Source: Branchiostoma floridae
Taxonomy: Eukaryota > Chordata > Leptocardii > Amphioxiformes > Branchiostomatidae
Length of the DNA stretch: 64,000 nt
NCBI RefSeq assembly: GCF_000003815.2
Contig: NC_049992.1
Span: 11,999,450-12,063,449, forward strand
Reading direction: 5' to 3'
Part shown: piece after piece, positions 26,509 to 37,878 of the stretch
How positions within the stretch are numbered: the first letter of the stretch is position 1
Layout of the letters: each line of letters starts with the position of its first letter
The notes under the pieces: generated by a model
What the model was told of the DNA's origin: nothing
Seen by the model: only the letters and a program-made list of their open reading frames with translations
Databases searched by the model: none
Translations under genes and position numbers: made by a program

Positions 26509-27296
26509 GATCATTTAGCTTTATCGTTTCACACTTTGTTTTTTGGAAGACTTCGATCATTGGTATCCATTTTGCGTTATTTTCTTCTAACGTACGGTAT
26601 ATACTAGTATTTGCTAAATGTGCATCTTCTTAATATGAGTTAAAGTAGTTAAACAAACCGGAAACTGAAGTGTATGATAAAGATATTGTTATTGTTAACT
26701 GGTGAATATTCATTGTATGGTGCTTCCGGGTTGTTTTCTTTGTTTAACAAAATAGTTAGGAATAAAAGCATTTAGCAGTACCAACAATCGTAATAACCAC
26801 ATACATTCACACAACAATATTCCTTCTTGGCGAAGATAATTATTGGGATTGCATGATATTTGATGGATGCGCAGGGGTTGCAAATAGGAAGTTCAAGTTC
26901 GATCATGTCCATCTTAGCGGTGAGTTTTGCAGGGAGCTTCAAAATTGATTGTCAAATTTTCTGCAAGTGCCAGGTTCATGATCTTTTGGAAGTGAATAGG
27001 TCTTTGGGCCGTTAATAGGAAGTGGATAGGTCTTTTCTTACGATCTCTTATTCGTTCTTGCAAAAAGGTCACTATAAATAATGTAGAAACACTGCTATAC
27101 ATGCAAGTCATTGGGAGCCACAATATCAACATGGGGACTTATATGCATATGCAAGAGCTGGAGTCACGTGAGGCTTGGCAGGGCTCATGAGCCTCGGTTT
27201 CATTCGAGTCCTGAGGGCTGTGGTGGTGAGGCGGAGCTCAGGCGTCTTCCTCGAACGGACGAGAATTTCCCTTCTAATCTCGCTCGTTAGCTGAAT

Positions 27297-27398
27297 ATGA
27301 GACAGAAGCAGGCTCCTTTAAGGATTGAAGACGACATAGAGAGCGAAGATATCACTATGGCGGCCGCGGCGACGGAGGATTTCCACAGAGAAAGCGGG
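27297..27398 (+). CDS. Constant exon 1 of the variable-tail locus (start codon)
   Basis: ATG at 27297, preceded in frame by TAG nine bases upstream, so it is the first start in this frame. It encodes 34 residues (MRQKQAPLRIEDDIESEDIT, then an Ala-rich stretch) and ends AGC GGG|GTGAGT in phase 0. An acidic, disordered N-terminus. Its phase-0 donor suits direct splicing to 28111, 30859 or 32541. The start could also lie at the second Met (codon 21). Confidence 0.6.
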
Positions 27399-28110
27399 GT
27401 GAGTAGGCGCCTGCAATCCGGACGCGCCCAGACAAAGGGACGTGAGCCTGATTCCGGATATGCATGAGGAGCTCATTTGCATAGAAACATGACGTAGCTT
27501 ATGCCGCCTGCAGCGACAAATACATCCTTCTGCACCGCCTGTAGCGAAAAATCTTTACATCTGAGCTAGAATAGCTGGCAATGACATGTTTTTGTCTAAC
27601 CCCGATGTTTGCAATTATTCCATGCCATGCAAAATGTAATTTTAGCCCTGTAAGTCGCACGGATGGAGCTGGCGTGGCGAGGCATGGCGTATGGAGAGGT
27701 CTCGTGACCACTGCTGCCTATCTGGGGCACATTTGAATGGCTTTGATATGTGCGTCACGAGTCTACGCCGCTCTCACATAATTTCATGGCTGATGTAGAG
27801 TGGCGTGCATAAGGGCGAAGGGAAGTAGAAACGATTTGGCTATGGATTTTTATACAATTTGTTACTGAACTGTCTTATTAATATATTTTAAGTTATTTGG
27901 CCAATTTCTACTATTTTCCAACTACCCATGGAGCCTGATAGAGGCTAGGAAAATTTGCATAAATTTTATTGTAAACTGGGTGTTTGATAGGCAGGGAAAA
28001 ACTGTCAAATAATATTTACTATCCCTTGTAGTGGTTAAAGGTTTTGATGAACAGGAACTTAATTTTCTGCATTACAATAGAGATGAAAACCATGTGTTGA
28101 ATGCTTGCAG

Positions 28111-28861
28111 GATGGCCTATGTGGAGACTTCAGTTGCCCCCACTGTGCCTTCAGCGTGGACCAAGACGTCATGCTTAAAGTTCTTAAACACTTCTTCAAC
28201 TGCACATCGCTTCAGTACATTATTGATCTCAGCGTGGGGAATGCAGCCTCCCTCGGGGCAGCGAAACACTCCGCACCGCGCAGGGCCAGCAAGGCTCCGC
28301 AGCCTCACTCAGAACCCGTCCGACACGCAGAACCGCCGACCAAAAGAAGAGCGACAGAGGCACGGGCCACGCCCCCACAGGAGAGTCCAAGAATCGTGAC
28401 AACTCAAGCACCGACCCTGCTTGCCAGACTGAACGCAGCTCAGAGCAGGACTCAAACTGTAAGCCAAAGAGAGATTCCCCCCGAACCAGAGCACCATACA
28501 AGACCTAGACAGGTTGAGACAGTACAGCCAAGGGCACCCGAGACAACAACCACCACCACCACATCGGCAGCTAGTGTAGAATTGCCATCAATCACAACGA
28601 TAAAGGAGGAACCAGGAGCGGGAGCAGCGTGCATTGTCGAACCTACAGCGCCAACGTTGTTCGACGATCCTATGCACACCCAAAAGGACACAGACTCTGC
28701 TATGGGTATGAAAAGAGACACAGACAATGTTGGCAGCATGCTTGATGCCTTGCCAGGTACAAGCTCCAGCGGACTTTTCAGTGAAGACTTGAACTTTGGT
28801 GGTGCAGGGCCCAGCTTTGTTCAGTCAGACCCCTCTCAGGAAGACAGCACTTCAGGAAATG
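28111..28861 (+). CDS. Constant exon 2: zinc-finger-like segment plus long disordered linker
   Basis: Acceptor GCTTGCAG, donor AATG|GTAAGT (phase 1). The exon opens DGLCGDFSCPHCAFSVDQDV, then MLKVLKHFFNCTS. This spaced C-x2-C / H-x3-C pattern suggests a small zinc finger in the first 35 residues. About 210 residues follow rich in Pro, Thr, Ser, Arg and Glu, including a (Thr)n run and KREE-like clusters, typical of a disordered nuclear-protein linker. An IKEE-like acidic patch could be a SUMO site. The phase-1 donor matches the acceptors at 29507 and 34726. Confidence 0.72.
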
Positions 28862-29506
28862 GTAAGTCTCACTCGACTTCATTTAATTGTTTTTAAGACA
28901 TTTTGATATGGAGAGAAAAAAAAGAGGAATGTACACATTTTCTTCTGTACTTGACAACTCTGATTTCTGAGGCTGAATCAGTCTTGTCTCAAAGGCAGAA
29001 ACTGTCTGTCTGAGAGATCAACTACCCCCATGGGGAACTACACTTTTTATAGTACTGTATAGCGACCTCACTACATGCTTCATGCAGCTACTGTATCATC
29101 ATACATTTGCAAAATCTGAAATTTTGGGCACTTGAGGAATCTTCACTGTTTTCATATTGTCTGTATGTGGCCAAACATCTATATGCGACCAAACAATGGT
29201 ACTGGTTGCAACTCAATACTTCAGTATGCTGGCACTTTTTCATGCAAACAATTCAGTCAGTACGCAGGTAATTAAAAGAGTAGTTGAAGCTTTTATGCGC
29301 AAAACTTTGATGAAAGACCACCGACTGGATTCTTTAAGTCATTTTCCGTTGCAAGGGTACGCGTGACCTATGAATGCAGCTCTCATAAATAGAAGTTTAC
29401 TTCTGTCAGACCGTCAGGCAGACGATACAGTATAAGAATCAGGCCGATTTTGCCCTCTGACTTCCTACTGTCTGCTCTGGCTGAAAAATCGCACTCGTCG
29501 TTGCAG

Positions 29507-29898
29507 TGCCCCGCTTCGTCTGGAATGTCCAACCCGGAGGATACCAGGAGTCCTGGGCTCCTGCAGCTTCGAAGAGGACAGCAGGGAAGATGATGGCAGA
29601 CATGATGGCGGAGTCAGGAACCCGGAAGAAGCGCGGAAACTACGCCACTTACTCTCCCGAAATAAGGGCAAGAATCGCCAAGATGTGCATCGAGATCGGA
29701 CCCCAGAGGACAGCGGCGTGTATGTCGATAGAACTAGGCCGCCAGCTCAACGAAAGCACAGTCCGGTACATCAAGAACAGTTTCAACCAAGAAGTGAGAC
29801 GGCTCGGCACCCACAGCGTGGAAAACCTCCCGCGGAGACTGCTTGGTCGTCAGCCCAAGCGTGACAACTTGGATGGAGAGCATGGAGAAGTGGGCTGA
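29507..29898 (+). CDS. Alternative module exon: helix-turn-helix-like DNA-binding segment
   Basis: Acceptor GTTGCAG, phase 1, which joins to 28861 as G|TG. It encodes about 130 residues. The middle reads YSPEIRARIAKMCIEIGPQR, then TAACMSIELGRQLNESTVRY. This is the pattern of psq/CENP-B/transposase-type HTH regions seen in many invertebrate proteins (E..ai.k.a.e.G...A...s...l.estVr..k). The frame ends in TGA at 29896-29898 with no good donor before it, so it is probably an alternative terminal exon. A weak donor GAA|GTGGGC at 29888 is the alternative. Confidence 0.62.
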
Positions 29899-29913
29899 CC
29901 ATTATCTGAATAC

Positions 29914-30115
29914 TGTAAATGCAAAAATGTTCACGGTGGTTTTTATGCTAGTGGTTTTTGTGAGGCAGTCTTACCTTGAAATTAAAACCACCGCGAAGAT
30001 TTTTCCATTACAGTATCTGACTACAGTGTATGGCGCTACTGTGAACTTAAAACCACCGTGACCAATCCATTTCCCGCAAGCGCGAAATTAAATCCCCGCG
30101 AACGTAAATGCATGC
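29914..30115. mobile_element. Fold-back (MITE-like) repeat
   Basis: TGTAAATGCAAAAATGTTCA and GGTGGTTTT on the left pair with AAACCACCGCGAAGATTTTT and CATTACAG to the right. A second half repeats ACCACCGTG and CCCGCGAACGTAAATGCAT. This GGTGGTTTT...AAAACCACCGCGAA fold-back looks like a family common in amphioxus introns (from memory, not checked). It lies at the 3' end of the HTH exon and may supply its 3' UTR. Confidence 0.55.
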
Positions 30116-30858
30116 AGAGCAACATGGATTGGACCAAAACTGTCATGGGCTGTACAACTAGCCCACGTCCTACAATACAAATAGCACCACAGAACTACTA
30201 CCACATGTACAACTGTACAACTAACTGCAATCATGTGTAATGTTACTGCAGTACAGTACAACTACCACATGTAGTGCAGCACAAACAGCACATATTATAT
30301 CAATATGCTTGAATGAATGCTTTGATCTCAAATTGTAGCGTGTGAAGTGTGGTAATCACTAGTATGAAGTTGTGAAACTCCAAAGAAAAGTTGCTGAGCC
30401 TAAGTATGGGACAGCTTTCAGCATAGTGTAATGTTCAAGATTTTTATCACTTATTAATTTTTTGTGTGGTTAGAAAAAATAGGGTTTCGAAAGGCATTTA
30501 GCGTGCATATGATATAATAATTTTTTATATGTTACCTTGATGACATTTGTGTGACTGATAGTTTCAACACGATGAGGTGTTGCCTGTCAGTGTATTGCTG
30601 TATGGATTCACCTTGCGTCATGAACACAGGTGCCAAGAAGGGGCATCCTGAAACAAAGACATGGGGAAATAACTGTATGCTAAAGGTGTTAGCAAATACC
30701 ACAAATCTAAATGCAAACTGCATTGATATTGTCTTGAAGAAGGCATGGTTTTTGAACACGATAGTACATTTCTGTTTTCATACCTATGCTAAAGTGGTAT
30801 TTAACAGAAAGCACAACATGGCAGTGGATATGAAGCAGGACAGATGACCTTCCTTTAG

Positions 30859-31500
30859 TTGCTATATCATTGTGTCCCATGCACAGCCACTGATGAGAAC
30901 TTACAGGGAGCTAGGGGTTCACAACATGGGTCCTGTGACCAAGTGTTGGAGGAATGGCAGTCAGAGACAGACTTCCGAACGTACGCGTATTACAAGCTGG
31001 ACAACACGAACAGGAAGTTAGACCAGACGCAGTCTTACATCCAGCCAATCAGCTTAGGTCTAGGGGTTCAGAACCCCAGCAGTGATGGCACACCCAGTCA
31101 GCTGACCCCTCCCGCTGTGCCCCCCTCCCCAAGGTTCAAAACTTACAACAAACCCACTCATGATACCATCCTCATTGGAGACCCAACCTCCAGCAAAACA
31201 TACCCTGTGAATGTCACTGACTATATGATATCCCTTGCAAAGGCTACATCAGGCAGAGTATTCCTGCTGAAGATGATGCATTTGGTATATTCTGACCAAG
31301 AATTGAGAGAAAGTAATTTCCATGGTGGTTCAGTGTTCAGCAAGGGAGTTAAGACATACAAACAGCCCCTGTCAAAAGACAAGATGAATGCAATCATATA
31401 CCAGACCAAAATGGAGTTTGAGGGGTTTGAGGTTTTGCAGGGCGAAGTGGATGCGATCAATGGCAAGTGCAGACAGAAGCGTTCAACCTTCAAGAAGTAG
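30859..31500 (+). CDS. Alternative module exon: BEN domain, terminal
   Basis: Acceptor CTTCCTTTAG, phase 0. It encodes 213 residues and ends TAG at 31498-31500. The C-terminal ~115 residues form a BEN domain: ILIGDPTSSKTYPVNVTDYM, then LLKMMHLVYSDQELRESNFH, GGSVFSKGVKTYKQPLSKDK, and finally EVDAINGKCRQKRSTF. The EL+.SN..GG, PL...K..AI and IN.KCR..R positions are the family signature. BEN domains bind DNA and chromatin partners in transcriptional repressors. The N-terminal 90 residues are a Pro/Ser-rich linker. The phase-0 acceptor fits constant exon 1 directly, and the stop plus AATAAA at 31937 make this an alternative 3' end. Confidence 0.85.
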   Translation: MLYHCVPCTATDENLQGARGSQHGSCDQVLEEWQSETDFRTYAYYKLDNTNRKLDQTQSYIQPISLGLGVQNPSSDGTPSQLTPPAVPPSPRFKTYNKPTHDTILIGDPTSSKTYPVNVTDYMISLAKATSGRVFLLKMMHLVYSDQELRESNFHGGSVFSKGVKTYKQPLSKDKMNAIIYQTKMEFEGFEVLQGEVDAINGKCRQKRSTFKK

Positions 31501-31936
31501 ATTTCTCTAAAGTTCTGTTTCATGGTATACAGCTGAAGTTTTAGTAGCTTTAGTTGATAAGATGCAACTTATTGTATTACTGAGACTCACTGAATATTGT
31601 AAGAAAAAGTAAGTAATAGATCAACATAAGCAGTAGAGTCTAGCTGTTTGTACTTTTATTTATGTATTCAGTATAACTATTGGCAAATGTGAACAGTGTT
31701 AAGATTTTTGTAGGTCAGTACAGGCTTGCCTAGATATATGCCCTTAAGGGTTGTTACCTGGCTAGACCAGTTTCACTGGAGAAGCTTTATTTGTCTGAAG
31801 TTATTAGCATAACTGTAAAAAGAAAAGCAGCATTACCTTTAGGTACTAGAGATATAACTTATACATGTACAAGACATTATTGTTTGTTTATTGTAGAGAT
31901 TTGTTGGTTCTTGTGTTTGTAGTTAAGATTATTATG

Positions 31937-31942
31937 AATAAA
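31937..31942 (+). terminator. Polyadenylation signal of the BEN isoform
   Basis: AATAAA 437 bases after the BEN stop codon, followed by AT-rich sequence. Fits a 3' UTR of about 460 bases. Confidence 0.6.
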
Positions 31943-32540
31943 GATATTTTTAAGATCATTCAGGAATCTTTCATTTTAAGTCAATTAGCATTATTTTCTT
32001 CTGCAGCACACCTAGAACATCCTTGAACATGTATTAAAAAGCTAGAAAAGATGAGTTTCAGATATCAAACAAAAGTGTTGACCACAACTGACATAACCCT
32101 ACACGCTTCTGTAGATCATTTTGGGTGTAAACCATTTACTTACCTTCTGAATTTTTGTGAGTTATTGCTTTTCTTGTGGACTGAAGTACGCAAATTTGGT
32201 TGAAAAATTATAATCTTGACAAGTTGCAGAGTGAATAATCTTGCAATTCTAGTAAAACATTGTCCAAAATCATGTCATATTGATCATAACTACAAGCTAT
32301 TTGTGAGAGTAGGTTTAAGTCAGTTGTGATTGACAGCTGTCATATCGTTCTAAATACAAGTATTCTTGACAACTATTTAAAAAAAGTAGCTTGGAAGCCA
32401 TGGATGCTGCGTAATGCCACAGCTGTCAAACCCAGCCAACTTCAGCCGCTTTCCGTTCGCTTTGGGAGCCCACGCCAACCAAGTTCCTTCTTGTCTCATC
32501 AGCAGACAATGCTCGACTGGACCCAACCTCTTCTAAACAG

Positions 32541-32972
32541 GTGCAGGGAAGGCCGGTCAGCATAAAGGGGTCCCCCATTGGAGGAGTACTGGATAGCAGG
32601 AGGCACCATTTACAGCTGCATATGGACAAGGGAGGGCTGCCCAATCTGTTTAACGTCCTTCCCGAGAGTGGGACAGAACACATTCCCATGAAAATCCCTG
32701 GCCGAGAGAAGGTGTGCAAGTGGTGCAGCCTGCAGAAGAAGAAGCAGGCAGTCCGGGGAAGAACGAGCGAGACGACCTTCGCGTGTTCCGTGTGCCATGT
32801 AAGACTGCACCCCAAGATGTGCTTCGACTCGTACCACCAGTGGGCAATGGCTCAGCGTGCGGACAGGGGGTTGAGGACGACTGGAGAAAGGGGATTAGCC
32901 AGCGGCCATCTGGGTGAAAACATGAGCTCTGACGAAGAAGAGTCCCCCAATAGGATGTATGTTGAAACAGAA
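32541..32972 (+). CDS. Alternative module exon: PiggyBac-type zinc ribbon
   Basis: Acceptor TTCTAAACAG, donor GAA|GTAAGT, phase 0 at both ends, 144 codons. Residues about 64-103 read EKVCKWCSLQKKKQAVRGRT, then FACSVCHVRLHPKMCFDSYH. The C-x2-C...C-x2-C-x-LH..CF..YH arrangement is that of the C-terminal zinc ribbon of PiggyBac transposases and PGBD proteins, here without a transposase core. It looks like a domesticated zinc-binding module. The exon ends in an acidic stretch (MSSDEEESPN). Confidence 0.72.
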
Positions 32973-33240
32973 GTAAGTGCTGTTTTTTCTTTTTTTTGTA
33001 GCAAGACAATGTTATTATGACCATAGAATTAGAAGAGGTTTGGAAATGGAAAAAAATTGCATATTCTCAGCTTTAACAGTTTCATTGGTAATACTATAGC
33101 AAAATACAACAGTTTCTCCACTAGATCTAATTGTAATACATGTAAATGAAATACAGATAAACCAAGTAAAGCTTTAGGTAATCAAGGCTGATGATTGCAA
33201 AAAGCTGATACAAATGTTCATTTCTTTTTGTCTTCAACAG

Positions 33241-33408
33241 CGTGTGATGTTTGTCTTCCAGGTGTTGGGAGAGGTGGCGTTGGCTGGGAGCAATATCCTG
33301 AGTCCTTTGATCAGCCCTAACCAAGCAGATAGTACATCTTTGGAAGGATTCAGCTCCGGAGAGCAGGGTTCTAAAGTCATGATGTGGCATGTGTCAAATC
33401 AGGACTGA
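33241..33408 (+). CDS. Alternative terminal exon after the zinc ribbon
   Basis: Acceptor GTCTTCAACAG, phase 0 as needed after 32972. It encodes 55 residues starting RVMFVFQVLGEVALAGSN and ends TGA at 33406-33408. AATAAA at 33809-33814 and another at 34341-34346 could serve as poly(A) signals. No domain recognised. Confidence 0.6.
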   Translation, partial: RVMFVFQVLGEVALAGSNILSPLISPNQADSTSLEGFSSGEQGSKVMMWHVSNQD

Positions 33409-33808
33409 TATTCTCTTTTCAATCTGGCTCATGTTTGCTTTGGTTTTGCAAAGATGTGAGGAAACTATTGACTATGTGTACAAAAGAATTTCTATCTTGA
33501 ATGAGAAGAGAATCTTGCTAGTTGAAACATTAAGATACAACTATTAAAGAAAAGAAAATATTTTCAGAGAAAACAAGTCTGAACGATAGGAACTGATATT
33601 TGATCTTGTGAATTCCTCTCTACGTAACAAGATTATATTGGTGAGAAAACACCATGAAAGAAAAGCATGCTTTATGACTATATGTGTGGTAATTAAAATT
33701 TTATGCGGAACAAATAGTCTGCTTTATTCTGGACAAATGTATTGCTCTATCAGTGCCTCATTGTGTATGATGTCCATATCTTCATTTGTTAAACATATGA
33801 TACTGTAT

Positions 33809-33814
33809 AATAAA
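33809..33814 (+). terminator. Polyadenylation signal candidate
   Basis: AATAAA about 400 bases after the 33408 stop. Confidence 0.5.
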
Positions 33815-34725
33815 TGCTGTAAAAGCTTATATTATAACAGTGTTTAAGTCTATGACTTGTTCTCATTGCAACTGGTTATGGCTGGGTATATTTGGACTGG
33901 ACAGAGCCCTACTTCTAAAATTAATTGCTTGCCAAAAAGGCCAATATAGCTGCAAGTCAAATTGTATGTCAGTAGATTATCAATGCTGAACTTTGAGACA
34001 TGGTAACCATGAGCAGATATTAAGATTGTTTTGTGCTCTCTGAATGGGTGAGTTAAGCTTCTATGTAAGTCCTTTCTTGAACTATACTCAAGAAAATTTT
34101 AGATTTAAATTGTAATTGTATTCAGATTTAGTTCAAAAACAAACAAAATATGTTGTAAACTAATTAGTCATTTGGCTCATTAAGCAAGGGTCAATGTTGA
34201 TAACGATATTCTGCATCTAGTTTTACAAGGAAAAATGGTGTTACCCTCCTTCTCGCTACTACCAAATATTTTTTAGTTTTAAGTAATGTATCAAAGATTG
34301 CATATACATTTGTAAAAGATGTGCCATGTTGGACTGTTGGAATAAACTGTATCTGAGTGTTACTGACTGTGTGGTGTTTTTTATGTCTATTTCTGGCCAA
34401 CTAGTCAGGAACACAAGATCATACATGTAGCTATCCTCCTGTTTTATGCCTTAGGTTCAATGAAGAGTGGTGAAATGGTCACATTTATCAAAATGTGTTG
34501 CTGATAATGTACTCCGCTTGCTAATATGGTTAGACTGACATCATACATCTTAGTCTGTTGATATTCATCTGTGCATTTTTTAATAAACCTTACCCACACA
34601 TCTCTACAAGTCACTCACAGTTGGATAGAATCTTGGTATGTAGTACTCTGATAGATTGGAGACAGCATGCGTTCAACTGTAAAGATATCGTGTGAAAAAC
34701 GGGTTCATCTTCGGTTTTGTTCCAG

Positions 34726-34796
34726 ACGGGGAGACGGGCATTGTTTCACCACCAGACTTTGGCTTGGAACAGTTTCAGTCGGTCGGTGCAGGGCAG
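34726..34796 (+). CDS. Constant exon 3 of the variable-tail isoform
   Basis: Acceptor TTGTTCCAG, phase 1, so it joins 28861 as G|AC. Donor CAG|GTGAGT, phase 0. Encodes about 24 residues, ETGIVSPPDFGLEQFQSVGA and the end. Linker sequence. Confidence 0.65.
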
Positions 34797-35047
34797 GTGA
34801 GTGATACAGATGGGACAGCGTCATGGTAAGGTGTAGGATGGGAATGATGATGATAATATGTAATACGCAATGGCAAGTGCATGGGGTTAAATGAAATTTG
34901 TATCCAGGGCAAGTGAGTGAAAATGCTAATTGTTAGATCTGCGTGACTAAATTTTCAGTTTTTGATATCTTTTCATTTCCTAAACTGTAAGGAAACCATG
35001 TTTCTGTCCTCCATTCCAAGACTGTTCTCCTGGGGTTTTCTCCACAG

Positions 35048-35485
35048 AGTTTACCCATCACCAGTACAGGCCCCAGGCTGATGGACACAGTCTCCCTGGA
35101 GGAGGACAGAACCATATCCATCAGACAGTCCGTCACAGGAAGCAATCGGTTGCCAGGCGTCCGGCCCGCACCCTCAGCAACAGTCAGCAAACCTGGGCCG
35201 GAGATAGAGATTGTTTCAGTGAAGTCCCCGGCGACTTCCAGAATAAGCACGGGCGCTCCCGGCGTTCGAACGACGATGCAGAGCAGTCCGCAGCATCTCG
35301 CCCAGGGACAGGTGAACGCTGGGATGGGTCAGCAGAATCCACAGCCCAGGATAATCAACACGGTCTCCCTCAGCAGACCACAAGTTGGTGCAGCAGGGCA
35401 GGACAGGCCCACCTCCAGAGTAGCATTCCCCTCAACATCACAGCAGACACAGCAGCCCAGACCAGTGGCCTGCTTCAAAGCACCG
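35048..35485 (+). CDS. Constant exon 4 of the variable-tail isoform: Ser/Pro/Gln-rich linker
   Basis: Acceptor CTCCACAG, donor CCG|GTAAGA, phase 0 at both ends, 146 codons. Low-complexity, rich in Ser, Pro, Gln and Thr, e.g. MDTVSLEEDRTISIRQSV and STSQQTQQPRPVACFKAP. No fold recognised; probably disordered. Confidence 0.7.
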
Positions 35486-35777
35486 GTAAGAGGCAGTGTG
35501 TAGTCTTTATATGTTGAAACAAATACATAGATTTTCTTGGTTTGTGTTCATGCACGGGAATGGCAGTATTGGAAGTCCTGACTTCCATGTGCATATTAGT
35601 ACTGTGATTGCTTTCCTTGGTAGTAACTTACTAGCAAAGGTATGCCAAAGAAGAAGTGTTTATTCTCAGACTCTGAATAAGAATATGATGGTGTCTTCTT
35701 CTATGTAGTTCCTTATGCTTAGATGTCTAGGAGACTAATGTCAGATGTGTGAAGAGATGCCTTAATGTGTTTTGCAG

Positions 35778-36014
35778 ATGAGAGAACTCCCGACACCACT
35801 ACCCCTTCCTGACTTCGCTAACTCAGAAGACACCCAGTTGAGACACGCAGCACGAAGTGGAAATCTCCACATGTACAGAACTCACATAGTCCGGGAGTGT
35901 GCCAAATTCTACTCGCGTATGAAACCTAACTTGTCAAGGCAAGATTATGCCAGAATAGGAGAGGCCATGACAACAGCGTATCCGTGGTTACAAGGCAAAG
36001 GAGCAACCCCATGG
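35778..36014 (+). CDS. Last constant exon: SAMD3-like module, cut after a conserved Trp
   Basis: Acceptor TTTTGCAG, donor CCATGG|GTAAGT, phase 0, 79 codons. It reads HAARSGNLHMYRTHIVRECA, KFYSRMKPNLSRQDYARIGE, then AMTTAYPWLQGKGATPW. This resembles the module near SAMD3-like proteins (lV..a..f...kP....Y..i...m...YP.L.d....W...l..r..n.R+). In such proteins the segment after the Trp is a basic helix. Here that segment is supplied by whichever of 67 downstream exons is chosen. The family assignment is from memory of the pattern. Confidence 0.75.
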
Positions 36015-36332
36015 GTAAGTGTAGCAAGGATTTATTTGCAAGTGGCTGGAACCTCTTTGGAAAGCCAGAGTTAAAAAAAAAACAACTAAAGTTTACAAGA
36101 ATAACATTTTGGTTATCCAGCAAATGATTTTGTTTTTAAAAGCCAAAGTAGGTTTTGTGATTGTATGCATTGTGACAACGTGTAATTTAACGGCTAGCAA
36201 TGTTGGTAAAGTAGCCAATGTGATATACTTTTGATTTGAAATTAAACGAACTGCCAACTTTTTATATGCCAGATTTGAGTGGCCCTCATATTCATGCTCG
36301 CTTTCCAATGATGCTTCAGCCATGTCCCATTT

Positions 36333-36348
36333 ATGCACCTATCAATGT
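36333..36348 (+). promoter_or_regulatory. Putative RNA docking site for the selector family
   Basis: ATGCACCTATCAATGT lies 319 bases after the last constant exon and 1.4 kb before the first variant exon. It is the exact reverse complement of ACATTGATAGGTGCAT, the intronic motif repeated through the array. Seventeen selectors match it over all 16 bases. It is the only copy in this orientation upstream of the array. By analogy with Dscam1 exon 6, it would pair in the pre-mRNA with one selector at a time. Confidence 0.8.
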
Positions 36349-37737
36349 GAACCCTGAGGGAGCAGTACAAACACACTGCGCTGCAAAAATCCACAGTGTC
36401 ACTATGACAGTGTGTGACAAGAAGGAATTTTCTTTTGACATTTGGCCAGGGTTCATTACAAAGTGCCGTTTCGCAGATTAAGCGTAGAAACGTTGAAACT
36501 CTGTTTTTGACGGATGGGTGTTTGTGTCTGTTTCTATAACTTCTTGTCTGGGCATAACACAATTTGACAAAAAACAGTCACTATTTTGCTATGTGACAAG
36601 GATCATGTTTACTATTCCTGCTTTTATTTTAGGTTGAATTTGACAAAAAGAAATATTGATAAAGCCTTTGTTACCTATGGTATCATTTTCTACAAACTAA
36701 AATTCTTAGTAATAAAAACTACAAAAATGCAAGTCATGTTTGGTATGCTCAGACAATGGAGCCCATCAAATGGATGGCTAGTATGTTGAATGCAAGCAAA
36801 GAGGACACCAATACATGAATGTGTAGGAGAGAAAAGGACGGCCACAAAGGTAAGGTTAATATGGAAGATGGAAAAAAAAATGTTGGCAAGAGTGACCATT
36901 GAGTTCGTACAGAAATGTTTGAATGACTGTTATAGAGCTTATGATAAGCATAATACATGGGAAAAGGTTTTGTCTGTTCCTATCCTTGGGAAGTGAAGCT
37001 GTTCTTATCATAACAGTGCAAAATTTTCCATCATACTGCCATAGGCAGAAAGGTGATAGTTTCTTACCATTTGTGTCAAAGGTACCTGAATACTGTGGAT
37101 TAGTGTGGAAGCGGTTATACACATAATAGAAATGGTTCGAGAAACAAACAAGACTATCTATCAATTCTTCCTCAGGGTTTATTCTGAGGGGGAACTGTGT
37201 TATATCTGTGTTAGTAGGGAGTTTGTCAGTCTGAGGAATACTCAAGTGGTTCTATCTCAAGTTTGACTTGTTTTGAGAATCTACAGTCTTAGTTGTACAT
37301 CACAATGGTATATTCTTGGCTGATACAATTGGGGTCTAACGGATGAAATGGTCTCACCCTGTAGTGATCTATACATGACCAACTTGAGGCAGCATGATAG
37401 GATTGTTGAAGATCTATGACCACTAGACCATTTTAGTCTGGAGCTAACACATATAGATCAAAGCAGTACTAGTGCCTGACCCTATAAAGTGTTACACTTA
37501 GAGTTAGAGCCAGTTTTGATTAGAAAAATACTCAAGATCCATTAGCTAATCTTATAATTTGCGTAGTGTCTGGCAGACTTTGCATTTTTATGACCAGTTT
37601 CTAGCTCTTGAGTGTAGATATTGAAGTCATGAAACATCCCTGTTTCACACACCAAATTGCAGGTAGTTCCAATGATACCAGTGTGAACATCCTGATGGAA
37701 TAGCTTGTAATTCTCTGCTGTCTTCGGTTCCTTTCAG

Positions 37738-37878
37738 AGCAAATTCACTTTCCAATTGAGCCAGTCCATCCGGAACTGGAGGCGGAAAAGCAGATCAGGG
37801 TTTCCAAATCGCTGGAGTTTCTGGCAGAAGTTAGCTCACAGATCTGGTGAAAAACAGCCAAGACATTCAGCCTCTTAA
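37738..37878 (+). CDS. Variant tail exon V1
   Basis: Acceptor CTTTCAG, phase 0. Tail of 46 residues beginning SKFTFQLSQSIRNWRR, then a basic stretch and stop TAA. First exon of the array. No selector before it; it is the one closest to the docking site. Confidence 0.82.
   Translation, partial: SKFTFQLSQSIRNWRRKSRSGFPNRWSFWQKLAHRSGEKQPRHSAS

Larger units (their letters stand above)
25650..27296. other. Intergenic region
   Basis: Contains two repeat fragments (26181-26280 and 26341-26508), a short (TA)n run near 26429-26447 and no supported exon. The last part (27170-27296) is the 5' leader and probable promoter region of the next locus. Confidence 0.5.

Noticed and set aside
36236-36481. Plus-strand 81-codon ORF containing the docking site.
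   Set aside because: No coding character and no splice context; it is intron sequence.
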